A DNA stretch of 64,000 bases, from the NCBI GenBank assembly GCA_018432935.1, contig JAHDSF010000006.1:1-64000 (forward strand), read 5' to 3'. The position numbers and the translations under genes were made by a program. This document shows, piece by piece, positions 1-8,292 of this stretch (position 1 is the first letter of the stretch; every line of letters begins with the position of its first letter). This stretch comes from Rhodospirillales bacterium. GTDB lineage: Bacteria; Pseudomonadota; Alphaproteobacteria; Rhodospirillales; Shumkoniaceae. The notes beneath the pieces are model-generated. The model searched no databases, was not told the origin of the DNA, and saw nothing but the letters and a program-made list of their open reading frames with translations.

Positions 1-41
1 CCCCATGCCCTGGCCGCCTGAGCCGCTTCGGCGACCGGCAA

Positions 42-76
42 CGGCTGTGGATAAGCCTCCGGCTTACCCACAGCCG
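42..76. repeat. 16-bp imperfect inverted repeat with DnaA-box-like arms
   Basis: Two 16-base arms (42-57 and 61-76) are inverted copies with a single mismatch and a 3-base loop. The arms contain TGTGGATAA and its near-inverse TTACCCACA. Such GC-rich structures are seen near the ends of some alphaproteobacterial insertion elements, and the neighbouring direct repeats fit that idea, but no transposase is visible in the window. Confidence 0.5.
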
Positions 77-91
77 CAACCACCACAGAAG

Positions 92-134
92 CGGTCAATT
101 GATGCGCTACAAAAACCGGTCAACTTGACGCGCT
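92..134. repeat. two near-identical direct repeats, possible mobile-element end
   Basis: CGGTCAATTGATGCGCT (92-108) and CGGTCAACTTGACGCGCT (117-134) are near copies about 25 bases apart. IS21-type elements carry repeated motifs at their ends, so this could be the terminus of an element lying to the left of the window. That is an inference; no target duplication can be checked here. Confidence 0.35.
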
Positions 135-258
135 CGCTACACAACCGTCAGGCCCGACTCGTCCCGGGCACCGATGTCTTTGTGCCACCGAAAGCGAACT
201 CGCGGACGGCCGGGTCTAGCCTGGCCACGACTTCCTCTCGTGGGCTTTCCTTTGTGAA

Positions 259-285
259 CTCTGTGCCCCCTCGGTGGTCTCTGTG
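259..285. repeat. short spaced repeat of CTCTGTG
   Basis: CTCTGTG occurs at 259-265 and again at 279-285, with a weaker copy just to the left. It lies directly downstream of the argD stop codon. No function can be assigned. No T-run follows, so it is not an obvious terminator. Confidence 0.25.
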
Positions 286-287
286 AC

Positions 288-1499
288 CTACCTTCCCTTC
301 TCGCCGCCCAGCACCCCGTCCAGCACCTCGATCATGGTGTCGATCTCCTCCCGCGTCACGTTGAGGGCGGGCATGAAGCGGAGGATGGTCGGCCTGGGCG
401 CGTTGAGGAGGAGGCCGCGGGCGAAGCACTTGGCGGCGACGTCGGTCGCGATCTCGGCGCCGAGGTCGAGGGCGAGCAGGAGGCCCTGGCCGCGCACCTC
501 GCCCAGGCCGTGCTTCTTGGACAGCGCCCGCAGGCATTGGGCCAGGTAGGCGCCGGTCGTCCGCACGTTCTGGAGGAACTCCGGCCTGCCGACCTCCTCC
601 AGGATGGCGAGGCCGACCGCGGTCACCAGCGCGTTGCCGTTGAAGGTGCCGCCCTGGTCGCCGTGGGCGAAGCAGCAGACGTCGGCGGCCGCCACCAGGG
701 CGCCGATCGGCACCCCGCCGCCCAGGCCCTTGGCCAGCGTCAGGATGTCGGGCCTGATGCCCGCCTGCTCGTAGGCGAACATGGTGCCGGTGCGGCCGAT
801 GCCGGTCTGCACCTCGTCCAGGATCATCAGCAGGCCGGCCTTCTTTGTCAGCGCGCGGACCTCCTTGAGGAAGTCGAGCGAGGCGGGGATGACGCCGGAT
901 TCGCCCTGGATCGGTTCCAGCATGACGGCCACGGTCTTCTCCGTGATCAGGCGCTCGACGCCGGCGATGTCGTTCATCTCGGCCTTGGGGAAGCCGGCGA
1001 CCTTGGGCTCGAACAGGTCCTTCCACGGCGCCTTGTCCGAGGCCGACATGGTGGCCAGCGTTCGGCCGTGGAAGGCGTGGCTCATGGTGACGATCTCGTA
1101 GGCGCCGCCACGGTGCAGGGCGCCCCACTTGCGGGCCAGCTTGATCGCCCCCTCGTTGGCCTCGGCGCCGCAGTTGGTGAAGAACACTTTTTCCAGCCCG
1201 CTGTGGCGGACGATCAGCTCCGCCAGCGCGATCATCGGCGCGTTGTAGAAGGCGGGGCTGCAGTTGATCAGGGTCGCCGCCTGCCGCCGCAAGGCATCGG
1301 CGATCACCGGCGGGCAGTGGCCCAGGCAGTTGACCGCCCAGCCCTGCACGAAGTCCAGGTACTCCTTGCCGGTGTGGTCGCGCAGCCACGAGCCGTGGCC
1401 CTCGACGAACACGACGTCGGGGCGGCTGGTGATCTCCATCAGGGCATCGAAGGAAAAGCCGCCGGAGGGCGGGACGGGCTCGGGGATGGTCTGGCTCAT
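288..1499 (-). CDS. argD: acetylornithine aminotransferase (class III, PLP-dependent)
   Basis: This 403-residue fold-type I aminotransferase should convert N-acetylglutamate semialdehyde to N-acetylornithine in arginine synthesis. Class III enzymes of this kind can also serve as succinyldiaminopimelate transaminase. Visible motifs are the cofactor-phosphate region [11 protein letters not shown] (about 107-117), EPIQGESGV (195-203), [12 protein letters not shown] (227-238) and the Schiff-base lysine in LAKGLGGG (K257). The chosen ATG follows AGGAGAG at good spacing. The gene stands alone, without argF. Its leader contains an arginine-rich small ORF, a strong hairpin and a competing helix, which independently supports an arginine role over GABA or ornithine transamination. 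The extra N-terminal codons of the longer open frame overlap the hairpin and are not used. Confidence 0.88.
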   Translation of the reverse strand: MSQTIPEPVPPSGGFSFDALMEITSRPDVVFVEGHGSWLRDHTGKEYLDFVQGWAVNCLGHCPPVIADALRRQAATLINCSPAFYNAPMIALAELIVRHSGLEKVFFTNCGAEANEGAIKLARKWGALHRGGAYEIVTMSHAFHGRTLATMSASDKAPWKDLFEPKVAGFPKAEMNDIAGVERLITEKTVAVMLEPIQGESGVIPASLDFLKEVRALTKKAGLLMILDEVQTGIGRTGTMFAYEQAGIRPDILTLAKGLGGGVPIGALVAAADVCCFAHGDQGGTFNGNALVTAVGLAILEEVGRPEFLQNVRTTGAYLAQCLRALSKKHGLGEVRGQGLLLALDLGAEIATDVAAKCFARGLLLNAPRPTILRFMPALNVTREEIDTMIEVLDGVLGGEKGR

Positions 1500-1548
1500 G
1501 CTTTCTCTCTCCTGTCGGGCCGGGGCAGGGGGCCGTCCCCGAAATGAA

Positions 1549-1580
1549 GAAGGCCCCCGTCGCTGCCGGCGGGGGCCTTC
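1549..1580 (-). terminator. attenuator-type terminator hairpin in the argD leader
   Basis: A perfect 11-bp stem (arms 1549-1559 and 1570-1580) with a 10-base loop is followed, in the minus-strand transcript, by the U-rich stretch UUCAUUUC. It lies between the leader peptide stop and the argD start. Its promoter-proximal arm can alternatively pair with bases 1626-1636 inside the leader ORF, because GGCCCCCGCCGG and CCGGCGGGGCC are complementary with one bulged C. This is the geometry of a terminator/antiterminator pair. Confidence 0.7.
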
Positions 1581-1603
1581 GTGGATCGCTCTGCACTCGT
1601 CGC

Positions 1604-1687
1604 CTAACGCGCGCGCATCTCCCACGGCCCCGCCGGAAGGCGGAAGACTCGGATCGCGCGACGTCGCAGGGCGAGGTAGCTGTGCAT
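1604..1687 (-). CDS. arginine-rich leader peptide of argD (27 aa)
   Basis: A 27-codon ORF starts with ATG preceded by AGAGGA at five-base spacing and ends with TAG 24 bases before the terminator hairpin. The peptide begins [16 protein letters not shown]. It contains seven arginines (positions 8, 9, 10, 13, 16, 25 and 27), with a run of three. Codons 18-21 form the strand that can act as antiterminator. By analogy with his, leu, phe and trp leaders, a ribosome stalled at arginine codons when charged Arg-tRNA is scarce would leave this strand free to disrupt the terminator. The peptide itself probably has no function. This is my reading of the sequence; I know of no named family. Confidence 0.65.
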   Translation of the reverse strand: MHSYLALRRRAIRVFRLPAGPWEMRAR

Positions 1688-1738
1688 GGAATCCTCTATA
1701 CGCCCGGACGGGCGGCGTGTCACGCGACTTCACGAGTG

Positions 1739-1767
1739 TTGAGATTTTAAAAACTATGTGATATTTT
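1739..1767 (+). promoter_or_regulatory. divergent sigma70-type promoter for the 1809 gene
   Basis: TTGAGA (1739-1744) and TATTTT (1762-1767) are 17 bases apart on the plus strand. They overlap the argD promoter on the other strand. The two promoters could therefore compete or share control. Confidence 0.4.
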
Positions 1768-1772
1768 GAAAA
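1744..1772 (-). promoter_or_regulatory. sigma70-type promoter for argD leader transcript
   Basis: On the minus strand, TTTTCA (1772-1767) and TAAAAT (1749-1744) are separated by exactly 17 bases. They match the -35 and -10 consensus at four and five of six positions. Transcription would start near 1737, giving about 50 untranslated bases before the leader peptide. Confidence 0.55.
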
Positions 1773-1776
1773 TATC
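1760..1776. promoter_or_regulatory. 17-bp perfect palindrome overlapping divergent promoters
   Basis: GATATTTT-G-AAAATATC is a perfect 8-1-8 palindrome. It covers the -35 of the argD promoter and the -10 of the divergent promoter. It is AT-rich like an ARG box but does not match the ArgR consensus well, so the binding protein is unknown. Confidence 0.5.
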
Positions 1777-1808
1777 ATCGAGCTGCCTCTTGCCCTCCGG
1801 AGATCCCC

Positions 1809-2474
1809 ATGGCCCGCATTCCCTACAACCCATACGACCAAGAGCTCAACGACCAGGCCACTGGCCCCGGGTCATGGAACCGGCCGTTCGGCAGCCTCTA
1901 CAAGGACCAGCGCGAAGCCGAGCCCGCGAACCCGAAGGCCGCCGCCGACGTCGTCTACGGCAACATGAACAGCCCCGACCGGGGCCAGGCGCAGCCCTCG
2001 GAGAGTTTTTTCGCCGTCGCCAAGCAGGAGAAGCAGGCGATCTGGGTCGACGACTTCTACCCCAGCATGAGGAAACAGCAACCGAAGCGGACCGAACCGG
2101 CGACCCAACCAAGCGATCGGACCGCCGACTATCGTGCCGCCCCGAACCAGTACGCCAGCCTCGCCGGCCCGCAAGGGTCGGCCGTGCCGGATCGTTCTCC
2201 GGAGGGGCCGATATTGGCGAAAGCCCGCGGCGGGAAGACGCCCGCTCCCAAGCCGGCGCCGGCGCGCCGCGTGAGTCCAACTCCCGCCCTGTCGCCTGCG
2301 CCAGTCAAGAAGCCGGCCTCCACACCCGAGCCGGAAACCGCCGTCAACCCTGCCTTCCTCACGAAGATTTGGAACTTGGAGAGCAATGGCAAATCCGAAG
2401 AGGAGGCGACCCGAGCCTTAGGGGAGAATAAGGCAGCCGGGAAGTACCAGCTCACACGCATCGCCTTGCGGTAG
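1809..2474 (+). CDS. N-terminal part of a broken lysozyme/transglycosylase-like protein
   Basis: This 221-residue reading frame starts after a GGAG ribosome site. Residues 1-170 are a Pro/Ala-rich, low-complexity region with no recognised domain and no signal peptide. Near the end, [10 protein letters not shown] followed by [12 protein letters not shown] (about 180-215) resembles the ESGG...GAYGKYQ motif of lysozyme-like and SLT-type muramidase domains, with the glutamate as likely catalytic residue. The frame stops at TAG 2472-2474 in the middle of that domain, and homologous-looking sequence resumes in another frame. The gene therefore appears disabled by a nonsense codon plus a frameshift, unless there is a sequencing error. 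Its function, perhaps cell-wall or phage-related, is inferred. Confidence 0.5.
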   Translation: MARIPYNPYDQELNDQATGPGSWNRPFGSLYKDQREAEPANPKAAADVVYGNMNSPDRGQAQPSESFFAVAKQEKQAIWVDDFYPSMRKQQPKRTEPATQPSDRTADYRAAPNQYASLAGPQGSAVPDRSPEGPILAKARGGKTPAPKPAPARRVSPTPALSPAPVKKPASTPEPETAVNPAFLTKIWNLESNGKSEEEATRALGENKAAGKYQLTRIALR

Positions 2475-2916
2475 ATCGGATATCTCGACATGCACCAGGT
2501 GGACCGAGACCGCGGCCAAGCGCGGCATTCACAGCTATGACGACCTTCTCGGCAACCCTCGGGCCCAGGAGGTAGCGGTTCGGGAATATTTGGACAAGAT
2601 GGAGAAGAACGTCCGCGACGCGGGCGCTTACGAGCACCTCGGCCGCGATATCGACGGGAAGCTCGCCAAGTTCACGATCACCGAGGCGGGGCTGTTAGGG
2701 GCTGCTCACAGAGAGGGTCAGGAAGTGCTGAAGGACTACCTGGAGCACCAACAGCGCAACGGCTGGACGAGCAACTTCGACAACATCAGCGAAGCGATCA
2801 AGAAAAAGTACAAGGAGAGAGATCCCAAGAGACCCGCAAAGATCCGCTTCCTTGCTGTGGAGACCCGCCTTCGCGAACTCGCAGGAATCCCCTGTCGCCT
2901 CTGGCTCGATCATTGA
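2475..2916 (+). pseudogene. C-terminal remainder of the broken lysozyme-like gene
   Basis: From about 2500 the coding sense continues in a different frame, reading RWTETAAKRGIHSYDDLL and then into an open frame whose first ATG is at 2590. That 108-residue segment reads FTITEAGLLGAAHREGQ, then YLEHQQRNGWTS, and ends TRLRELAGIP. This looks like the second half of the same muramidase-like domain. No convincing ribosome site precedes 2590. I treat it as the 3' part of the 1809 gene and not as an independent protein. Confidence 0.5.
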
Positions 2917-2962
2917 CCGGCGGTCAAGTCATCCTTTGAACTTCTGGAGGAAAGGGGGAAGT

Positions 2963-4633
2963 CTACCGGACCCACGTCACGCCCTCGGGCGGCCCCGTCT
3001 CCTCCGGAGGGCTGTGCTCCCGTTGCTCCTCCGGGATGGTCGGCCAGCGGGCGAAATATCGCAGCGCCCCGGGAATCCAGCTGTACTTCTCGTCCCGGGC
3101 GTAGATTGTCGACTTCTCCGAATCGATGACGGCCGCTCGGATGGTCCCGTCCTCGAGATCGATAAGGACCAGAGCTTCCTGCTCCATGCCCAAATGGGCC
3201 TGGTGACCTCTGAGGACCAGAACTGTGCCTCGCAATTCGATGAGGGCGGCATCTTTCATGTCGCGCTGGATGAGCTTGGCACCCTCCTTGCCGGTCAGGT
3301 CCTCGACCGCGCGCGCGACCTCCGGGTCGCGCAGGACTGCATCATGCCGGAAACTCCCGGCGAACTGGCTCAAATGGCCAAGCTTCCCGTGTCTGACGCT
3401 CCATGCAACCGGGGAGCCCATTCCTGCCTCTTTCAACCTGACAGCGTCTTCGAGCAGGGCGGCACGGGCCATGTTCATCTCTGCAAGGCAGTCGGCGGCC
3501 AAGTCGTGGGTCTGCCAAGCGCACTGGGCGTCGCGATAGGCCGCCCAAGCCCGCTGGGCCGCTTCAAGGGGCGACCTTTGGTCGGCAGGCGTCTTGAGGA
3601 TGACGGATTGATAGGACTGCTTCAGGCGGGTCTCCGACTGCTGCCTTTGGACCTCCCTCCGTTCGTCTGCCGTATTGTCGCGGGCTGAGGCTGCGTCATC
3701 CTCGTCAGGAGGAGGTAGCGGAACCTCGGCCCGTTCTGCGCGGGGGAAGATGTCTCGCACAACACGGAAGCCGATGTCGTTCCAGGTGCTCGGTGGCCGC
3801 ATCCCGTGTGGAGAGGGCGTTCGGCGCGTGCCCTCCAACTGTGAGTACCAAGAATCCCAACTGCCGCCGCGGCTGACCCACGCGAGACAGGGTGTGTCAC
3901 TGTCTCCCTCCATATCACATTCGTCGACCCACTCCGCCGCGTTCCCGGCCATGTCGTAAAGGCCGAACGGATTTGGAGGGAAGCTGCCGACAGGGGCGGT
4001 GAAATGGCTGGGCGCGGCCTCTTCGTCGACACTTTCGGTCCTGCCGTAGTTGGCCTGCGCACGGCTCGGTTCGTCGCCCCAGTAGTACGCGCTGGTGGTT
4101 CCGGCACGGTACGCGTATTCCCACTCGGACTCGCCCGGGAGGCGATAGGAGTGCCCGGTTCGCTTCGACAGCCATTCCGTGAAGGCCACGGCATCGGCGT
4201 AACTCACGCACACGACGGGGTGAGTCGGCTGCTGCCAGAACCACGGATCGTAACGCTCGAACCCCGGGTTCCTCCAGGTGTTGGGATCGTCGTGGTCGAC
4301 GCCGATGCCCTGGATGTGGCACGGGAAGTCGGACCTGTGGCTCGCCTCAGCGACAAACCGCGCAAACTCCGCGACCGTGACCTCGAACTTGCCGATGGCG
4401 AAGGGGTGGGGGATGGACTCCCGGTGCAGGGGCACCGCGTCCTCCCGCCTCGCTTCCTCTTCGTCCCCCTTGCCCATGTCGAACTCCCCGGCGGGGATCA
4501 CGACCATCTCCGGGCAGGTGGGGCAGTCGCGGAAGACCTGGCCGGGCTGCCAGGAGGGGGCCGGGTCCTCCGCCCAGGAGGGCGATGCCAGGGACACTAG
4601 GGCCGGCAAGGTGGCCATCAGCCAGCGCAGCAT
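2963..4633 (-). CDS. secreted formylglycine-generating-enzyme-like (SUMF1) protein fused to an LprI-like domain
   Basis: This 556-residue protein begins with a signal peptide (MLRWLMATLPALVSLASPSWA). A SUMF1/FGE domain follows at about 35-300, with typical motifs: VVIPAGEFDMGKGDE, HPFAIGKFEVTVAEFARF, HPVVCVSYADAVAFTEWLS, YRLPGESEWEYAYRAGT, FGLYDMAGNAAEWV and SRGGSWDSW. These proteins include sulfatase-activating oxidases, but many bacterial members are regulators or enzymes of unknown substrate. At about 345-405 a second domain (AQRAWAAYRDAQCAW, then DCLAEMNMARAALLE) resembles the Cys-containing LprI family (DUF1311, lysozyme inhibitor-like). The remaining 150 residues are unassigned. No sulfatase gene lies nearby. 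The start was chosen to give the signal peptide; an in-frame ATG 21 codons upstream is possible. Confidence 0.72.
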   Translation of the reverse strand: MLRWLMATLPALVSLASPSWAEDPAPSWQPGQVFRDCPTCPEMVVIPAGEFDMGKGDEEEARREDAVPLHRESIPHPFAIGKFEVTVAEFARFVAEASHRSDFPCHIQGIGVDHDDPNTWRNPGFERYDPWFWQQPTHPVVCVSYADAVAFTEWLSKRTGHSYRLPGESEWEYAYRAGTTSAYYWGDEPSRAQANYGRTESVDEEAAPSHFTAPVGSFPPNPFGLYDMAGNAAEWVDECDMEGDSDTPCLAWVSRGGSWDSWYSQLEGTRRTPSPHGMRPPSTWNDIGFRVVRDIFPRAERAEVPLPPPDEDDAASARDNTADERREVQRQQSETRLKQSYQSVILKTPADQRSPLEAAQRAWAAYRDAQCAWQTHDLAADCLAEMNMARAALLEDAVRLKEAGMGSPVAWSVRHGKLGHLSQFAGSFRHDAVLRDPEVARAVEDLTGKEGAKLIQRDMKDAALIELRGTVLVLRGHQAHLGMEQEALVLIDLEDGTIRAAVIDSEKSTIYARDEKYSWIPGALRYFARWPTIPEEQREHSPPEETGPPEGVTWVR

Positions 4634-4747
4634 CGACGTAATCCCGTATTGGTAGCATACTAAATGGAATATAGCCCGGAAAGGATGCACAGGCAACGGG
4701 TGCGTCGGCCCGCTCGCTTTTCCTCTCCCGGCCTCGCGGCGAGGGCC

Positions 4748-6535
4748 TCACCGCCGCCCGAACAGCTTCTCGATGTCGGCGAGCTTGAGCTCGACGTAGG
4801 TGGGGCGGCCGTGGCTGCACTGGCCGGAGAGGGGCGTGGCCTCCATCTCGCGCAACAGCGCGTTCATCTCGGCCGCATTGAGGGCGCGTCCCGCCCGCAC
4901 GCTGCCGTGGCAGGCGAGCGTCGCGCAGACCTCGGAGAGGCGGTCCTTCAGCGAGGCGGCGTCGCCGAATTCCGCCAGGTCGTCGGCGAGATCGCGGATC
5001 AGCCTTGCGCAGTCGACCTCGCCCAGCAGCGCCGGGGTCTCGCGCACCACCACCGCGCCGGGCCCGAACGGCTCGACGACGAGGCCGAACGCTTTCAGCT
5101 CCTCCGCCCTCGCGGCGACGCGGTCGGCGGCCGCGGGGTCGAGCTCGACCACCGCCGGGATCAAGAGGCCCTGGCCGGCGACCCGGCCGGAGGCGGCGAA
5201 GGCGGCACTCACTTTCTCGTGGACCAGGCGCTCGTGGGCCGCGTGCTGGTCGACGATGACGATGCCGTCCGCGGTCTGGCTGACGATGTAGGTGCGGTGG
5301 ACCTGGGCGCGGGCGGCGCCGAGCGGGTAGGCGGGCTCGTCGGCGGCGGCCGGCGCCGGCTCGGCCGCCCGGCTCTGGGGCGGCGCGGCGAGGCCGGCAA
5401 GCGGCGCCTGGTAGGCGAGCGCGGTCTCACGCAGGCCGGAAGGCACCGGCCGGACGGGATGGCTGCCGCCCCAGCCGTGCGGCCCGCCGGGGGGGCGCAC
5501 CGCCTCCAGCGTGGCCCCGGTGACCGCCGCGCGGTGGCCGGCCCCGGTCAGCGCCGCCCGGAGCGCGCCGACGATCAGGCCGCGGATCAGTGCGGCGTCG
5601 CGGAAGCGCACCTCGGTCTTGGCGGGGTGGACGTTGACGTCGACCTCCTCCGGCGGCAGCTCGAGGAAGAGGGCCAGCATGGCGTGGCGGTCGGAGGCCA
5701 GCACGTCGGCGTAGGCGCCGCGCACCGCCCCGTACAAGAGCTTGTCCCGCACCGGGCGGCCGTTGACGAACAGGAACTGCTGCGCCGAGGTCGAGCGGGC
5801 GAGGGTCGGCAGCCCGACGTAGCCGGTCAGCCGCACGCCTTCGCGGGCCGCGTCGACCGGCAGGGAATTGTCGCGGAAATCGCGGCCCATGACGGCGCCG
5901 AGGCGCTCCAGCCTTGCCGCGAACAGGTGCCCCTGGGTGGCGGGGTAGCCGAGAACCGTGCGGCTGCCGTCGCGCAAGGTGAAGGCGACCTCGGCGTGGG
6001 CCATGGCGAGGCGGTTGATCGTCTCCGTCACGTGGCCCATCTCGGAGCGTTCGGACTTCAGGAACTTGAGCCGCGCCGGGGTGGCGAAGAAGAGGTCGCG
6101 CACCTCGACCCGGGTGCCGGGCGGGTGCGCCGCCGGCTGTGGCTGACCCTTGGCGCCGCCCTCGACCGCGATGGTCCATGCGGAATCCGCAGCCGCCGTC
6201 CGGCTGGTCAGGGAAAGCCGGCTGACCGCGGCGATCGAGGGCAGCGCCTCGCCGCGAAAGCCCAGGGTGCGGATGTGGACGAGGTCGTCGCCCGGCAGCT
6301 TGGAGGTGGCGTGGCGCTCGACCGCCAGCGCCAGCTCCTCCGGCCCCATGCCGCAGCCGTCGTCGGTGACCGCGATCAGGGTCCGGCCGCCGTCCTTGAC
6401 GGTGACGTCAACGGCCCGCGCCCCGGCGTCCAGTGCGTTCTCGACCAGCTCCTTGACGGCGGAGGCCGGCCGCTCGACCACCTCGCCGGCGGCGATGCGG
6501 TTGACTAGGTCGGGCGGCAGCAGTCGGATCAGCAT
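4748..6535 (-). CDS. mutL: DNA mismatch repair protein MutL
   Basis: This 595-residue MutL couples mismatch recognition by MutS to strand incision. The GHKL ATPase motifs are intact: [21 protein letters not shown] and [18 protein letters not shown]. The C-terminal part carries the metal-binding endonuclease motif [12 protein letters not shown] and the zinc-site motif [13 protein letters not shown]. This is therefore a nicking MutL, as expected where MutH is absent. It begins [32 protein letters not shown] second ATG three codons upstream is equally possible, because neither has a strong ribosome site. It is transcribed alone, divergent from the chemoreceptor gene. Confidence 0.95.
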   Translation of the reverse strand: MLIRLLPPDLVNRIAAGEVVERPASAVKELVENALDAGARAVDVTVKDGGRTLIAVTDDGCGMGPEELALAVERHATSKLPGDDLVHIRTLGFRGEALPSIAAVSRLSLTSRTAAADSAWTIAVEGGAKGQPQPAAHPPGTRVEVRDLFFATPARLKFLKSERSEMGHVTETINRLAMAHAEVAFTLRDGSRTVLGYPATQGHLFAARLERLGAVMGRDFRDNSLPVDAAREGVRLTGYVGLPTLARSTSAQQFLFVNGRPVRDKLLYGAVRGAYADVLASDRHAMLALFLELPPEEVDVNVHPAKTEVRFRDAALIRGLIVGALRAALTGAGHRAAVTGATLEAVRPPGGPHGWGGSHPVRPVPSGLRETALAYQAPLAGLAAPPQSRAAEPAPAAADEPAYPLGAARAQVHRTYIVSQTADGIVIVDQHAAHERLVHEKVSAAFAASGRVAGQGLLIPAVVELDPAAADRVAARAEELKAFGLVVEPFGPGAVVVRETPALLGEVDCARLIRDLADDLAEFGDAASLKDRLSEVCATLACHGSVRAGRALNAAEMNALLREMEATPLSGQCSHGRPTYVELKLADIEKLFGRR

Positions 6536-6661
6536 GGGGCACATTGTCGGTTGCCGGGCGCGGTTGTTCAAGCGCCGGCCCTGCCGGCAACGAGAATCTT
6601 CCTGTTGATAGGAACGGCGCAGGATCCGCAAAATGTCTTTTACTACGTATGCAACTGAATT

Positions 6662-8029
6662 ATGTCCGGCAGCACTATGACGAAGGACCACGATCGTCGG
6701 GGTCGCACCGCCTTCCTCAAGCTTGACGAGAAGGCGATCGCCCAGATTCGCGCCTTCCGCCCCGTCCTCGAACGCCACATCGACGGCATCCTCGAACGCC
6801 TCTACGAACACCTCCGCCGCCATCCCGAGACACGGCGCATGTTCGCGGACGAGCGCTCCTTCGCCTGCGCCCGTGCCGCGCAGCGCCAGCACTGGCTGGA
6901 GCACGTGTTCGCGGCTCGACTCGACGACGCCTACATGGAGCGGGTGGCGCGAATCGGCAGGGCGCACATGGACGCCGGTCTGGCGCCGCGCTGGTACATC
7001 GGCGCCTACACCCACGTGTTGGGGGAGATCTGCGCGCTGGTCGTCGACACGCACCGACGCCATCCCGACGCCATCAAGGCCACTATCGATGCGGTGGTCC
7101 GCGCCGTGAACCTCGACATGGACCTTGTGATCGAATGCTATCTCGACGCTGCGAACGAGCGCGCGAGCGAGCAGATCGATGCCTTCGCGCGCACCTTCGA
7201 GGGCGAGATCAAGTCGATGGTCGACGTCGTCGCCGCGGCGGCGGCCGAGCTCAGCCGTACCGCGGAAGCGATGACGGGAACCGCCGACGCGACACGGCAG
7301 CGCGCCTCGGCGATGGCCGAGGCTGCCGCCACCACCAGCGGTAGCGTCCAGGCCACCGCCGCGGCCACGGAAGAGCTTTCCAGCACCCTTTCAGAGATCT
7401 CCGGCCGGGTCGGCCAGTCTTCGGAGATCGCCGCCGCGGCGGTCGAGGAGGCGGGGCGCACCGAGGTGACCTTCAAGAGCCTGGCGGAAGCCGCGCAGCG
7501 CATCGGCGACGTCAAGGACATCATCACCGCGATCGCCAGCCAGACCAATCTCCTGGCCCTGAACGCCACCATCGAGGCGGCACGGGCCGGAGACGCGGGC
7601 AAAGGCTTCGCGGTGGTCGCTTCCGAGGTCAAGAACCTCGCCAAGCAGACGGCCAGGGCGACCGATGAGATCGGCGGCCACGTCTCGAGCATCCAGCAGA
7701 CCACGGCGTCAGCGGTCGAAGGCATCGGCGCGATTGCCGGCACGGTCGGCAGGATCAGCGAGCTGACCGGAGCCGTCGCCGCCTCGATCGAGGAGCAGGA
7801 CCAGGCGACCCGCGAGATCGCCCGCAGCACCGCGGTGGCCTCCGACGGCGCTGCGGCCTTCGTTGGTCACGTCGATGCCGTTTCCTCCGCCGCGCAGGAG
7901 ACCGGTCGGGCCGCCCATCACATCGTCACGGCCACCGCGGACCTGTCCTCTCTCTCGGAAAGCCTAACCCAGGCGGTCGCCCGGTTCATCGCGGCGGTGC
8001 GGAAGACCGGCACAGCGGCCCACGGCTGA
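6662..8029 (+). CDS. globin-coupled methyl-accepting chemotaxis protein (HemAT-like)
   Basis: This 455-residue cytoplasmic receptor has no membrane segment. Residues 15-175 form a protoglobin domain, with H102 in [18 protein letters not shown] as the likely proximal haem ligand. Residues about 195-445 are an MCP signalling coiled coil, with the conserved hairpin tip [20 protein letters not shown] and [18 protein letters not shown] (about 287-327). Family members such as HemAT sense oxygen and direct aerotaxis through CheA/CheW. No che genes are in the window. The start is uncertain between 6662 and 6677, since neither has a clear ribosome site. Confidence 0.88.
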   Translation: MSGSTMTKDHDRRGRTAFLKLDEKAIAQIRAFRPVLERHIDGILERLYEHLRRHPETRRMFADERSFACARAAQRQHWLEHVFAARLDDAYMERVARIGRAHMDAGLAPRWYIGAYTHVLGEICALVVDTHRRHPDAIKATIDAVVRAVNLDMDLVIECYLDAANERASEQIDAFARTFEGEIKSMVDVVAAAAAELSRTAEAMTGTADATRQRASAMAEAAATTSGSVQATAAATEELSSTLSEISGRVGQSSEIAAAAVEEAGRTEVTFKSLAEAAQRIGDVKDIITAIASQTNLLALNATIEAARAGDAGKGFAVVASEVKNLAKQTARATDEIGGHVSSIQQTTASAVEGIGAIAGTVGRISELTGAVAASIEEQDQATREIARSTAVASDGAAAFVGHVDAVSSAAQETGRAAHHIVTATADLSSLSESLTQAVARFIAAVRKTGTAAHG

Positions 8030-8084
8030 GAGCATATCGGGCCGCGCGGGATCCGTGCCTGAGTAGCCGGTGAAGAGGCTCGCC

Positions 8085-8140
8085 ATTCCCGCGGAAGCGG
8101 GAATCGGACTGCCTTGCCGTCCCCTGCCTTCGCGGGGGTG
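8085..8140. repeat. intergenic palindromic repeat pair (REP-like)
   Basis: The segment holds ATTCCCGC-GGAA-GCGGGAAT (8085-8104) followed by a second hairpin with arms near 8117-8140 (GTCCCC...GGGGGTGAC). Pairs of this style occur as dispersed intergenic repeats in many alphaproteobacterial genomes. Here it separates the chemoreceptor gene from the 3' end of the pgi transcription unit. It could also stop transcription from either side. Confidence 0.55.
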
Positions 8141-8172
8141 ACGACAAGGACCGCCGGGAAGGCTCGGCAGCA

Positions 8173-8292
8173 TCAGTCCTTCTTTCTCTTCTTTTTCTCC
8201 TTCTTCTTCAGCTTCTTGCGTTGGCACGGCTTCATCATGCAGCAGTCGTCGCCGCGTTCGCACGGCTTCTTGCGCGGCTCAGGCTTGGCCAT
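8173..8292 (-). CDS. small Cys- and Lys-rich protein overlapping the pgi 3' end (39 aa)
   Basis: A 39-codon ORF starts at ATG 8292, inside the last codons of pgi in another frame, and ends at 8173. The peptide begins [20 protein letters not shown], continues KPCQ, and ends in a lysine-rich tail. Four cysteines at positions 11, 17, 18 and 23 could bind a metal. No strong ribosome site is visible, so translation would depend on ribosomes finishing pgi, with which it overlaps by 14 bases. I do not recognise a family. It may be a real microprotein or a chance ORF. Confidence 0.4.
   Translation of the reverse strand: MAKPEPRKKPCERGDDCCMMKPCQRKKLKKKEKKKRKKD

Noticed and set aside
44-74. DnaA-box-like sequences, considered as an origin of replication
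   Set aside because: Only one inverted pair is present, with no AT-rich unwinding region or further boxes, and no dnaA, dnaN or parAB nearby.
4664-6508. A 614-codon plus-strand open frame opposite mutL
   Set aside because: Low-complexity Gly/Ala/Arg composition without motifs, and mutL on the other strand is certain.
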